A stretch of 59,500 nucleotides of DNA from Prevotellaceae bacterium (lineage in GTDB: Bacteria > Bacteroidota > Bacteroidia > Bacteroidales > UBA932). Location: NCBI GenBank assembly GCA_031258755.1, contig JAIRMK010000207.1, positions 1-59,500 of the forward strand, given 5' to 3'. Position 1 is the first letter of the stretch. Every line of letters begins with the position of its first letter. Both the position numbers and the translations under genes were made by a program. Shown piece by piece: positions 25,719 to 34,770 of this stretch. The notes below the pieces were generated by a model, which was not told the origin of the DNA, made no database searches, and was given only the letters and a program-made list of their open reading frames with translations.

Positions 25719-26594
25719 ATGAATAAAATATCAATCCGCTTTTTCAATGATAAGGAAGTCCGTGCAGTATGGGACGACGAAAACAACAAATGGTGGTTTT
25801 CGGTACTTGATATTATCGGCATTTTGCACGATGAAGATGATTACAATAAAAACCGTAATTATTGGAAGTATTTAAAGGCCAAGCTAAAGAAAGAAAACAA
25901 TGAAGTGGTTAGTGTCACTACCCAGTTGAAATTAACAGCGCCCGATGGCAAGAAACGTTTAAGCGACGCCCTTGACAGCGACGGCGTTATTCAACTTGCC
26001 AAGCAGTTTCCAGGCAACAAGGCAATGAAATTTTTAGACTGGTTTACCTACAGCGACAATACCATCGACGGACAAAGCAAAAAGAAGGCATACACGCTGT
26101 TTGAAAGCAACCTGATAAATGACATTTCGGTGGGCACGGCTAAAGGGTTGCAACAAATTCACGCTTATCTGTTTGGCGGGCTGTATGATTTTGCCGGGCA
26201 AATACGACAAAAGAATATAAGCAAGGGCGGTTTTCAGTTTGCCGTGGCGCATTTTTTAGGAAACACCTTACGGATTATTGAAAATATGCCCGAAACGACA
26301 TTTGACGAAATTGCGGATAAATATGTGGAGATGAATATAGCGCATCCGTTTATGGAAGGCAACGGCCGGTCAACCCGCATTTGGCTCGATTTAATGCTGA
26401 AAAAGAACTTGAAGCGGTGCGTGGATTGGAGCAAAATTAACAAAAAGGACTACTTGTCGGCCATGCAAAAAAGTGGTTCAAACGCTGCCAAAATAAAGGA
26501 GCTGTTGCGAAACGCGTTAACCGACAAAATCGCCGACCGCGAAATGTTTATGAAAGGTATCGACTATTCTTACTATTACGAGGAGGAGGAATAA
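25719..26594 (+). CDS. Fic-family AMPylator with an N-terminal extra domain
   Basis: A 291-residue protein from the ATG at 25719, chosen because AAGGAG stands seven bases upstream; a longer frame back to 25638 would overlap pheS. Residues about 1-115 (FFNDKEVRAVWDDENNKWWFSVLDIIGIL...) resemble the Bro-N/RhuM-type N-terminal domain. Residues about 120-270 are a Fic domain with an intact catalytic motif HPFMEGNGR (209-217) and flap NISKGGFQFA. Fic enzymes usually transfer AMP to a target hydroxyl. No clear inhibitory (S/T)xxxE(G/N) helix and no separate antitoxin gene is visible. It could be a toxin-like or regulatory enzyme; the target is unknown. Confidence 0.88.
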   Translation: MNKISIRFFNDKEVRAVWDDENNKWWFSVLDIIGILHDEDDYNKNRNYWKYLKAKLKKENNEVVSVTTQLKLTAPDGKKRLSDALDSDGVIQLAKQFPGNKAMKFLDWFTYSDNTIDGQSKKKAYTLFESNLINDISVGTAKGLQQIHAYLFGGLYDFAGQIRQKNISKGGFQFAVAHFLGNTLRIIENMPETTFDEIADKYVEMNIAHPFMEGNGRSTRIWLDLMLKKNLKRCVDWSKINKKDYLSAMQKSGSNAAKIKELLRNALTDKIADREMFMKGIDYSYYYEEEE

Positions 26595-26620
26595 TAGTAA
26601 AATAACTAATAATTAAAAAT

Positions 26621-29600
26621 ATGAGGTTTTTATTTGCGGGATTATTTTTCATTTTATGTTCCACGCCCAATCTTGCCTTAAATATTTCAGATTATAGGTT
26701 CCATACCATGCCGGAAACCTCCTACTATGGAGGTATACACAGCATCACAAAAGACAGTATCGGACGTATTTGGTTTAGTGGATACGACGCGTTGTTTATA
26801 TATAACGGTAATTCATTTGTCCAGATGAATGATTTTGTGACGAAGCTTTTACCAAGCTCGTACTGGTTATACGGACAGGTTGTTACCGACACTTCGAAGC
26901 GATTATATGTGGGCACTAATCAGGGATTATTACGTTTCAATTACCAGACAAAGGACTTTGAATTAATTTTAACCGGAAATATAGCTTCGGTTACATCGAA
27001 TGAGGATGGAACCATGTGGTTAGTCAGAGATGGCAAGATTGAAACATTCTATCCCGGCCGGTTGCCTGATATAACTTCCTATCCATTGCCTCCGGATGTG
27101 CCTATAACGGCATTAATATGCACCAAAGAACATATCTATATCGGGTCGAACGGAAAAGTGTACAGGTTGGATAAGAAAACCGGGCAGCACAGTTTATTTT
27201 CTTCCCTGGGCGACGATCGTTACGTGGTAAGGGATGTGATAGAATATAAGGAGTCGGTTTATATTCTCACGCACATGGATGGTTTGTATGAATGTGACAA
27301 TAAAGGTAACGTAGTAAAACATTACAACCTCTCGCGCGAATATGGAAAATCTGCGAGTACAAAAAAACTGTATCTTGACGCTTCAAATATCATTTGGATA
27401 GCCACGCAATCGGGGCTTTTTCTTTTGGACCCGCATACAGGAGAAATGCACTGCCTTCGCTCCAATTTTCATTATACATACTCGCTGCCTAATAATTCGG
27501 TGTGGTCTATTTATCCCGATCCTGACGGAGGCACATGGATAGGCACATACGGCGGCAAACTGGCCTATATGACCTTTTTTGATAATGACGTCAACTACTT
27601 CAAAGCTACGCCGGGCGGGTTGAGCCATCCAATAGTCAGCTGCTTTGAAGAGGACAGGGATGGAAATCTGTGGATAGGCACGGAAGGTGGCGGGCTGAAT
27701 TATTGGGATAGAAAGACCGACAGGTTTTCCTATTACACCCGGCAAAATCAAACAGGCGTAACGTCGAATATGATAAAAAAGTTGTGGTATGATGAAAAAG
27801 GCGCCCTGCTGATCTCTGCATTTAATGGAGGCATGGAGCGGTTTGACGACAGGCAACAGCGTTTCGTCGACCTGCGGATGCTTCATCCTGCCACCTCACA
27901 GCAACTGAGCGTCTACGATTTTGTGATGGAAGACAGTTCGGGTATTTGGATGACGGATCCCGACGCCAGATTAATGTATAAGGATAAGAAAAAAGGCGCT
28001 GTCGAAATTGTTTCTTTATTTGATTCGACAGGGAATGCGATTAGAATGCAAATTGAAACGCTGTTTCGCGATAAAAATAATAATCTGTGGCTGGTCACGC
28101 ACAGGGGCGCGTATGTGGTGGATGTTAGCACAAGGCGTATCATCAAACATTACTATATCGAGAACGCACCCTATTCCGTAAACATTCTTTGCTCATTTTG
28201 TATTACCTCAGACGCCGATATTTGGTTTGGAACGCGTGGCGGGGGTGCAAACCGGTTAGGAGCGGATGGCAGTTACGTGAATTTTGAAGAGCAGGAAGGT
28301 TTGTTTGGAAAAACTGTTTTCGGCATTTTGGAAGATACCGCCTCAAAGGATATATGGTTCAGCACCAACGATGGTCTGTATTATTATGACTATAAAAACA
28401 GGAAGATAAATAAATCCCGGATTGACAACCTGAGCCTTTGCGGCGCATTTTACGTGCGTGCCTGTTACAAAACCTCAAAAGGCGAAATGCTGTTTGGGGG
28501 AACAGACGGCTTCATTATGTTCACGCCCGGTAAAATAAAATACAATAATCAAAAAATCAAAGTCTTCTTTACGGATTTATTAATCAATAATAAAAAAATT
28601 GTACCGGAAGCCAAAGGCTCTCCGTTAAAAAAAGACATATCCACACTGTCCTGCTCCGGGGACAGCGACAATAAAATAATATTATCGCACAAGCAGTCCA
28701 ATATCGAAGTACGTGTTTCGGCAAACAGCTATTTGCATGCCGAAAAAAATCAATATGCATACCGGATGATTGGACTTTCGGACGCGTGGAACTTTTTGCC
28801 CCGGGGACAGAAAACGATACAATTCTTTAATTTACCTGCCGGAAATTACATTTTTGAAGTTAAGGCTGCAAATAATGACGGTTTGTGGGGCGACGAGGTC
28901 TCCGCACTGCATTTCGAGGTGAAACCATCGCCTTTCTTTTCTGTCTGGGCCTATATTGTCTATACTATATTATTATTGTGCATAGTGTATTTTATCTGGA
29001 GATATTTTACCAATAAGAAAATATTCAAGAACCGTTTGGAGATGGAGCAGATCAAGGAGCAAAACATGAAAAAGCTTACTCAGGCGCGAATTAACTTCTT
29101 CACCAACATCTCGCACGACCTTAAAACGCCGCTCACCTTAGTTGTTAATCCGTTGAAACAACTCAAAGAATGTTTGCCCGAAGATAAAACGCCGAACACC
29201 TATGTGCGCCTTATTGAGAAGAATGTAAACCGTATCCAGCGCATGATTAGCCAACTTCTTCAATTCAGAGAGATAGAAAGTCAGAAAATCACTTTTAACC
29301 ACCAACCCGGAGATCTGATACAATACATTAAGGACATTTTTTCTTTATTCGAACTGTATGCCAACAAAAAAGGGATTGAAACAGACGTAAATTCCGACAT
29401 TGAGCGTTTTTACACCAAGTTCGACCATGACGTAATAGAAAAAATATTCACCAATTTATTTTCCAATGCCATAAAATATACTACGGAAAATGGGTTTGTG
29501 GGTATAAAAATTAACAAAACCACGCAGGAAGAACTAACCTCTTTGGGCCTGCCCGAAAAGCTTCACACAGCATACATATCTGTTGGCATAACCAATACCG

Positions 29601-30670
29601 GCGCGGAAATTCCGGACGACAAAAAAGAGGAGATTTTCGATTCTTTCAACCGTTTGGCTTCCGGCAGACCTGCATTTGAAGAGGGCACAGGACTGGGATT
29701 GGCTATTGTCAAAGAGCTGGTTAATAGCTTGGAAGGAAAAGTCTCTTTACATTCAGGCGAGTCGAAAGTCACTTTTACCGTAGTCCTGCCCTTCACGTTG
29801 AACGTAGAGAGAACAGACAGCAAGGTCGTGTCATACGAATATACCATTTCAGAGATAGACAATATGCTGGCAGAGTCGGAAGAAATGAATGTACACGACA
29901 AGCGAAGTCGTAAAATGTATAGCATTGTCGTTATTGAAGACGATTTGGACTTGCGAACCTATATGGAACAACGGCTGTCGGAATATTATAACGTATACAC
30001 CGCGACTAATGGCAACGAGGGTATAGCCAAAACGGAGAAAATATATCCGCAAATCGTAATTACCGATTTATTGATGCCTGAGGCTGACGGATTTGACGTT
30101 TGCCGCAACCTGCGTTCGAATATTAAAACCAGCCACATCCCCATTATCGTACTGTCGGCATTGGGAGAGAATACAGAGAACAAGATTAAAGCGCTGGAAA
30201 GTGGCGCCAATGTCTTTATTGACAAACCGTTCGACATGGATTTTCTGCTCAAACAGGTAGATAATCTGATAAAAAACCAGAATGAATTAAAGGCATTATA
30301 CAGCAAAAAATACATCGCCGAGCCATCGGAAATCACCATTTCATCCATGGACGAAAAGCTGTTAAAAAGAGCCATGGCGCAGATTGAACAAAATATCAGC
30401 AACTTTGACTATAATGTCGAAACCTTTGTGTCCGACATGGGAATAGGACGTACACTTTTATATCAGAAAATAAATGACATAGTAGGAATGTCGATTAAAG
30501 AATTTATAATGGACGTCCGGCTCAAACGCAGTGCGCAACTGTTAAAAGCATCGGACTTGACCATATCCGAAATTGCAGATCAAACCGGGTTTGTGAACCC
30601 CAAATACTTCAGTATCTGCTTTAAAAAACACTTCGAATTAACACCCTCCGAATTTAAAAAGAAGGTATAA
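26621..30670 (+). CDS. Hybrid two-component system sensor/regulator (HTCS)
   Basis: A 1349-residue one-protein signalling system that probably controls the downstream PUL. A signal peptide (to about 20) is followed by a periplasmic sensor of repeated two-bladed beta-propeller motifs (Reg_prop, e.g. DGNLWIGTEGGGLNYWD; about 25-640). A Y_Y_Y domain follows (about 690-765: YAYRMIGLSDAWNFLP), then a transmembrane helix (about 773-795). The cytoplasmic part has HisKA with His832 (NISHDLKTPLTL), a HATPase domain (NLFSNAIKYTTENG, GTGLGLAIVKEL), a receiver with Asp1149 (TDLLMPEADG), and an AraC-type HTH (about 1240-1349). Relatives sense an oligosaccharide from the target glycan. A hairpin terminator overlaps the stop codon. 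Confidence 0.96.
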   Translation: MRFLFAGLFFILCSTPNLALNISDYRFHTMPETSYYGGIHSITKDSIGRIWFSGYDALFIYNGNSFVQMNDFVTKLLPSSYWLYGQVVTDTSKRLYVGTNQGLLRFNYQTKDFELILTGNIASVTSNEDGTMWLVRDGKIETFYPGRLPDITSYPLPPDVPITALICTKEHIYIGSNGKVYRLDKKTGQHSLFSSLGDDRYVVRDVIEYKESVYILTHMDGLYECDNKGNVVKHYNLSREYGKSASTKKLYLDASNIIWIATQSGLFLLDPHTGEMHCLRSNFHYTYSLPNNSVWSIYPDPDGGTWIGTYGGKLAYMTFFDNDVNYFKATPGGLSHPIVSCFEEDRDGNLWIGTEGGGLNYWDRKTDRFSYYTRQNQTGVTSNMIKKLWYDEKGALLISAFNGGMERFDDRQQRFVDLRMLHPATSQQLSVYDFVMEDSSGIWMTDPDARLMYKDKKKGAVEIVSLFDSTGNAIRMQIETLFRDKNNNLWLVTHRGAYVVDVSTRRIIKHYYIENAPYSVNILCSFCITSDADIWFGTRGGGANRLGADGSYVNFEEQEGLFGKTVFGILEDTASKDIWFSTNDGLYYYDYKNRKINKSRIDNLSLCGAFYVRACYKTSKGEMLFGGTDGFIMFTPGKIKYNNQKIKVFFTDLLINNKKIVPEAKGSPLKKDISTLSCSGDSDNKIILSHKQSNIEVRVSANSYLHAEKNQYAYRMIGLSDAWNFLPRGQKTIQFFNLPAGNYIFEVKAANNDGLWGDEVSALHFEVKPSPFFSVWAYIVYTILLLCIVYFIWRYFTNKKIFKNRLEMEQIKEQNMKKLTQARINFFTNISHDLKTPLTLVVNPLKQLKECLPEDKTPNTYVRLIEKNVNRIQRMISQLLQFREIESQKITFNHQPGDLIQYIKDIFSLFELYANKKGIETDVNSDIERFYTKFDHDVIEKIFTNLFSNAIKYTTENGFVGIKINKTTQEELTSLGLPEKLHTAYISVGITNTGAEIPDDKKEEIFDSFNRLASGRPAFEEGTGLGLAIVKELVNSLEGKVSLHSGESKVTFTVVLPFTLNVERTDSKVVSYEYTISEIDNMLAESEEMNVHDKRSRKMYSIVVIEDDLDLRTYMEQRLSEYYNVYTATNGNEGIAKTEKIYPQIVITDLLMPEADGFDVCRNLRSNIKTSHIPIIVLSALGENTENKIKALESGANVFIDKPFDMDFLLKQVDNLIKNQNELKALYSKKYIAEPSEITISSMDEKLLKRAMAQIEQNISNFDYNVETFVSDMGIGRTLLYQKINDIVGMSIKEFIMDVRLKRSAQLLKASDLTISEIADQTGFVNPKYFSICFKKHFELTPSEFKKKV

Positions 30671-30686
30671 AGCCTTCTTTTTTTTT
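30656..30686 (+). terminator. Rho-independent terminator of the HTCS gene
   Basis: AAAAAGAAGG (30656-30665), loop TATAAAG, then CCTTCTTTTT and further Ts to 30686 form a 10-bp stem with a U-run. It overlaps the last codons of the regulator gene, separating its transcript from the PUL genes. Confidence 0.8.
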
Positions 30687-30706
30687 GACAAATACAAATT
30701 TTCTCA

Positions 30707-30727
30707 GGTTCTGTACAAAATAGAACC
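30707..30727. promoter_or_regulatory. Inverted repeat in the PUL leader region
   Basis: GGTTCT (30707-30712) and AGAACC (30722-30727) form a 6-bp dyad with a 9-base spacer, 40-50 bases upstream of a one-mismatch -7 box (CATCTTTG, 30770-30777). No good -33 was found. It may be a binding site for the regulator, but this is only a positional guess. Confidence 0.3.
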
Positions 30728-30822
30728 ATTTCCGGACAAACGGATACCAAAGTATATACGAATTTTGTTCATCTTTGCTTAACAAAAAAGGAATATTTTA
30801 TTAACAAACCTTTAAAAAGTAT

Positions 30823-31008
30823 ATGGAAAATAAAAAACCAAATATTGTCATCCGGGAGCAGGAAGCGGCGCAAAGATGCCCCGTTTTGATGCGACAATGC
30901 ACCGTTTCGGCGCGACAATGCACCGTTTCAGCGCGACAATGCACCGTTTCGGCGCGACAATGCACCGTTTCGGCGCGACAATGCACCGTTTTCCACAGTT
31001 TTTCATAA
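30823..31008 (+). CDS. Possible small repeat peptide (RQCTVSA repeats)
   Basis: A 61-codon frame with an ATG at 30823. It has a 20-residue charged leader (MENKKPNIVIREQEAAQRC...) followed by five near-identical heptads RQCTVSA, ending FHSFS. The frame is kept open by a 21-bp DNA repeat, and the opposite strand is open too, so it may not be a real gene. If translated it would present one Cys, Thr and Ser per heptad, like a repetitive modified-peptide precursor, but no modifying enzyme is near. It lies between the regulator's terminator and the 218-residue gene. Confidence 0.35.
   Translation: MENKKPNIVIREQEAAQRCPVLMRQCTVSARQCTVSARQCTVSARQCTVSARQCTVFHSFS
30870..30995. repeat. 21-bp tandem repeat, about six units
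   Basis: Four full units of GCGACAATGCACCGTTTCGGC start at 30891, 30912, 30933 and 30954 (one carries a single change, TTTCAGC). A partial unit begins at 30975, and a degenerate unit precedes them (30870-30890). Period 21 keeps a reading frame on both strands. There are no spacers, so it is not a CRISPR array. It is G+C-rich in an A+T-rich neighbourhood. Confidence 0.95.
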
Positions 31009-31044
31009 AATATCAATAATAACTAATAAAAAAATTAAGAAACT

Positions 31045-31701
31045 ATGACGCATGCTTACAGTGTACAACAAAAGCCGGACGCACAATTCCTGGCACAGGC
31101 AAACAGTATTAACAGTCAATGCCATCAGCACCAAACCGACTGGGGTATTGACGGCAACCGGCTTGCAGACTATGACCACTGGCTGGACAATGCCAACAGC
31201 GCATACGCGCTCAACAACGACAAGGTCACGAAAACCGCCATTACCTCCGCCAACAAGAAAGCGGCGTTTGGCGAGTTGAAACACTTTCAGGGACCTTTTA
31301 TCGATTACCTCGAAGTGAACACTAAAGTGCCCGATGCGGCGCTTGAAGCTATGGGCCTGCGATCGCGCGAACATCATGCGCACCAGCCGCTGCCGAGGCC
31401 CGACAAGCCGCCGGTGATTTCGGTGGTGAAACTGCACGATGAACTCACCGTGTATGCCGCACAGCCGGAGCATGACCAGCCCACCGCAGGTGTAGCGCCG
31501 ACACGCTACCATGCATTTATGATACGTATCAGGATGGAAGGCGAAGACAAATACCAAACCGTGGTATCAACCCGCCTGCACCACACCCTCTTTTTTGAAC
31601 GCACCGATGAGGGCAAGCGCCTCTACCTCTCGGCCGCATGGGTGAACCCCCGTCTCGAAGCCGGCCCCTGGTGCGAAGAAATTTCGGAAATCATCGGATA
31701 A
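31045..31701 (+). CDS. Hypothetical protein of unlike composition inside the PUL
   Basis: A 218-residue protein with no signal peptide. The N-terminal half looks helical and polar (AQANSINSQCHQHQTDWGIDGNRLADYDHW..., then TAITSANKKAAFGELKHFQGPFIDYL). A Pro-rich hinge (about 115-130) leads to a beta-rich C-terminal half ending LYLSAAWVNPRLEAGPWCEEISEIIG, which resembles a fibronectin-III-like strand set. I do not recognise a named family. The gene is much richer in G+C than the SusC gene 26 bp downstream, and with the 21-bp repeat it looks like an inserted module. Genes of the PUL would have to be transcribed through it unless a promoter lies inside it. Confidence 0.65.
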   Translation: MTHAYSVQQKPDAQFLAQANSINSQCHQHQTDWGIDGNRLADYDHWLDNANSAYALNNDKVTKTAITSANKKAAFGELKHFQGPFIDYLEVNTKVPDAALEAMGLRSREHHAHQPLPRPDKPPVISVVKLHDELTVYAAQPEHDQPTAGVAPTRYHAFMIRIRMEGEDKYQTVVSTRLHHTLFFERTDEGKRLYLSAAWVNPRLEAGPWCEEISEIIG

Positions 31702-31727
31702 TTAAACATATCTTAAATCTAAAAAAA

Positions 31728-34700
31728 ATGAGAACACAAAAAAAGATTAAACATTGCTTGATGCTTGTTGCTTTATTCCTGCTACCGATCATACAGATGC
31801 ATGCAGATGTGCAACAAGAGCTTGTTAACATTACCGGGAAAGTTATTGATGAAAATGGTGATGCCCTGGTTGGGGTCACAGTTCGTGTGAAAGACGGGAA
31901 AGCAGTAACGACTACAGATGGAGAGGGAGATTTCGTCTTACAGGCAACTGCTGCTTCAACCCTGATCTTCTCGTATGTGGGCTATGTGGACCAGGAAGTT
32001 AAAGTAACTTCTTCCGGAGTGATGAATATCACAATGACTGGGGGTGATGTGATACTCGACGAAGTAATCATTGTGGGATATGGTACACAGCGAAAAAAGG
32101 ATTTGACCGGAGGTCTTACGGTTGTTGGTAAAGAGAAATTGAATATGGTTTCTACTTCTAACTTAATGGATCGTTTGACAGGGCAAGTGGCAGGGCTCAA
32201 TATTACTGCCTCCAGTGCTGCTCCGGGGAGTGACCAAACCCTTCGTATTCGCGGGGAAAACTCCCTGTCTGCCAACAATTCTCCTTTAATTATTTTGGAC
32301 GGCATCCCCTATAGTGGCTCGTTGGTCGATCTCGACCCGAATATTATCGAAAATCTTTCTATTTTGAAAGATGCTTCGGCTGTAGCGATTTACGGATCGC
32401 GCGGATCTAACGGTGTAATACTCATTCAAACAAAAAGAGGCGCTATCGGGAAACCTCAGGTGACTTATAAAGGCCAGTTCGGATTTGCCGAACCGATGCA
32501 ATGGATAGAAGTGATGGGGCCTAATGAATATATACGTTTCAAACAAGACATAGGCCGCTTGAAAAACAATTATAAGGGTGACCAACTCGATCCTGTCGCA
32601 GGGGCAATTATCAGTGTCAGCGAAAAAGAAAATTATATTAACGGAGTCACGCATAACTGGCAGGATTACATTTTCCAAATAGGTGCTGTAATGGATCACC
32701 AGGTAGCTATATCGGGAGGCACGGAGAATACCAAATATATGGCTGCTGTTTCCTATCTGGACCAGGAAGGGGTAGTCTATAATTCGAAACTTACCCGTGC
32801 CAATATCTCTGCAAATATTGACCAGACGTTCAATAAATGGTTGACCATCGGTGTGGGAACCCAATTCGTACAAAAAGAAAACGGTGGCATAACCCCTAAT
32901 ATTGAACATGCCATAAAGCAGAGTCCGTATGGAAAATACAAAGATGAATACGGCTATTATGTTACTGAGCCTATGGAGTATTCTCTTATAACCAACCCGA
33001 TGATCAACGTAAATGCCGACCAGGATGTAACCAATCGGAACTTTTTCCTCAATACCTATGCCAATATCCTGTTACCGGTAAAAGGATTATCATTCAGGCT
33101 CAATTATGGTTACAACTATCGAAGTTCATTTACCGGAACATATTACGGACGCGACACCTATGCAGGTAGAGAACAGGGAGGACAAGTAGGCGGACAAGCC
33201 AGCATCAGCAATGGACACTATACGAGTTATACGTGGGAAAATATACTCCGGTATGAACGTGAAATAGGCAGTCATCGCTTCGATGCGACCGGCCTGTTCA
33301 GTATGCAGGAGACTAAAAATGTCTCGTCTTCCCAAAGCGGAGAGGGTTTCGTGACTGACGACACAAGCTATTTTATGATGGGTACGGCGGAACGTAACCA
33401 GAAAATATCTTCAGGGTTATCCGAATCGGCTATGCTTTCTTATATGCTTCGTTTGAATTATGGATACAAGGGCCGGTATATGCTTACACTGACCGGACGT
33501 TCCGATGGCTGTTCATTCTTTGGCGAGAACAATAAATATGCATTTTTCCCTTCTGCAGCCCTTGCCTGGCACATAGGAGAAGAGAATTTTGTAAAAGACA
33601 ATGTCAGTTGGATAGATATGCTTAAACTGAGGGTTTCCTACGGAGCTAATGGTAATCAGGCTATCGCTGCCTACAGGACATTAGACCGCCTCTATTCAAA
33701 AGTCAAATATATATGGGGCGATGGCGGTACAGCTGTCAATACTGCCTATTTGGCCAATGACGGCATCGGTAACCCGAACCTGAAATGGGAAACCACATAT
33801 ACCGCGAATATCGGTTTGGATTTCCAAATATTAAAAGGCCGGTTGAGCGGAACTGTCGATTTGTATCTCTCCAACACATACGACCTGCTTATGACCCGCA
33901 CGGTTCCTATCATGAACGGCTACAGCACGATTTATGACAATATAGGCCAAACCCGGAACAGGGGGATTGAAATAGCTTTGAATTCACAGAATATCCGAAA
34001 AAAAGATTTCACATGGAGTACCGATCTGGTCTTCACATTGAACCGCGATGAAATTGTAGAATTACGGGGAGACGGGAAAGACGATATTGCCAACAATTGG
34101 TACATAGGTGAGCCGTTGAGGATTTATTATGACTACAATATGGTAGGTATCTGGCAACAGGGGGATGAATTTTTCTTTACCGATGAAAATGGCAATACGA
34201 AGGAAATTCAAACCGGCGCCGCTCCCGGATCTGCTAAAATAGAGGATGTGGACGGAAATGGATACATCGATGCAAATGACAAGAAAATTATCGGCTCCAA
34301 AATGCCGAGTTTCACCGCGTCCATGAGCAACAGGGTGTCATATAAAGATTTCTATTTTTCATTCTTGCTGAATGGTGTATTCGGCGTTTGGCAGGAAGAC
34401 CATTTGGCTAACATGGGGGCTTGGACATTTGGGCTAACGAATTATGTACATGGCGCAAACTATTGGACGCCTGAAAATCCAGGTGCAGACATCGTTTCTC
34501 CGGGCTATACCAATACCCTCGGGCATGGTTATTACCATAGAACTTCGTATGTACAGATTAAGAATATAACCTTTGGTTACAGCATGGGAAAAAAGATCGC
34601 CGGCAAAATAGGTTTAAGTGCAATCAATGTGAGTTTGAGCGTCAACAATGCGCATACATTCTCTAATGTACGACAGGTTCTCAACTACGACAATAGCTGG

Positions 34701-34757
34701 ATGGCCTCTTACCCGACGGCTCGTTCTTATATGTTAGGATTAAATTTAACTTTCTAA
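31728..34757 (+). CDS. SusC/RagA-family TonB-dependent transporter of the large PUL
   Basis: A 1009-residue outer-membrane transporter. The ATG at 31728 is chosen because it opens a proper signal peptide (MRTQKKIKHCLMLVALFLLP); the frame extends 30 codons further up into the preceding gene without one. Then come a carboxypeptidase-regulatory-like domain (NITGKVIDENGDALVGVTVRV... FSYVGYVDQEV), the plug (DEVIIVGYGTQRKKDLTGG, LRIRGENSL, PLIILDGIPY, ILKDASAVAIYGSRGSNGVILIQTKRG) and a beta-barrel ending LGLNLTF. It imports oligosaccharides made at the surface, with the SusD protein encoded 13 bp downstream. Confidence 0.96.
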   Translation: MRTQKKIKHCLMLVALFLLPIIQMHADVQQELVNITGKVIDENGDALVGVTVRVKDGKAVTTTDGEGDFVLQATAASTLIFSYVGYVDQEVKVTSSGVMNITMTGGDVILDEVIIVGYGTQRKKDLTGGLTVVGKEKLNMVSTSNLMDRLTGQVAGLNITASSAAPGSDQTLRIRGENSLSANNSPLIILDGIPYSGSLVDLDPNIIENLSILKDASAVAIYGSRGSNGVILIQTKRGAIGKPQVTYKGQFGFAEPMQWIEVMGPNEYIRFKQDIGRLKNNYKGDQLDPVAGAIISVSEKENYINGVTHNWQDYIFQIGAVMDHQVAISGGTENTKYMAAVSYLDQEGVVYNSKLTRANISANIDQTFNKWLTIGVGTQFVQKENGGITPNIEHAIKQSPYGKYKDEYGYYVTEPMEYSLITNPMINVNADQDVTNRNFFLNTYANILLPVKGLSFRLNYGYNYRSSFTGTYYGRDTYAGREQGGQVGGQASISNGHYTSYTWENILRYEREIGSHRFDATGLFSMQETKNVSSSQSGEGFVTDDTSYFMMGTAERNQKISSGLSESAMLSYMLRLNYGYKGRYMLTLTGRSDGCSFFGENNKYAFFPSAALAWHIGEENFVKDNVSWIDMLKLRVSYGANGNQAIAAYRTLDRLYSKVKYIWGDGGTAVNTAYLANDGIGNPNLKWETTYTANIGLDFQILKGRLSGTVDLYLSNTYDLLMTRTVPIMNGYSTIYDNIGQTRNRGIEIALNSQNIRKKDFTWSTDLVFTLNRDEIVELRGDGKDDIANNWYIGEPLRIYYDYNMVGIWQQGDEFFFTDENGNTKEIQTGAAPGSAKIEDVDGNGYIDANDKKIIGSKMPSFTASMSNRVSYKDFYFSFLLNGVFGVWQEDHLANMGAWTFGLTNYVHGANYWTPENPGADIVSPGYTNTLGHGYYHRTSYVQIKNITFGYSMGKKIAGKIGLSAINVSLSVNNAHTFSNVRQVLNYDNSWMASYPTARSYMLGLNLTF

Positions 34758-34770
34758 ATCAAAATACGAT

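Noticed and set aside
24773..25822. Long open frame of 349 codons on the minus strand over pheS
   Set aside because: It is antisense to a clear pheS gene with no family resemblance; the codon bias of pheS keeps the other strand open.
30870..30995. Could be a CRISPR array
   Set aside because: The 21-bp units are directly adjacent with no unique spacers, and no cas gene is in the window.
31003..31557. Minus-strand frame of 184 codons opposite the 218-residue gene
   Set aside because: The plus-strand gene has a good start, PUL-like spacing to susC and a plausible beta-rich domain; the reverse frame has none of these.
31638..31727. Longer start for the second SusC gene
   Set aside because: The extra residues overlap the preceding gene and lie before a normal signal peptide beginning at 31728.
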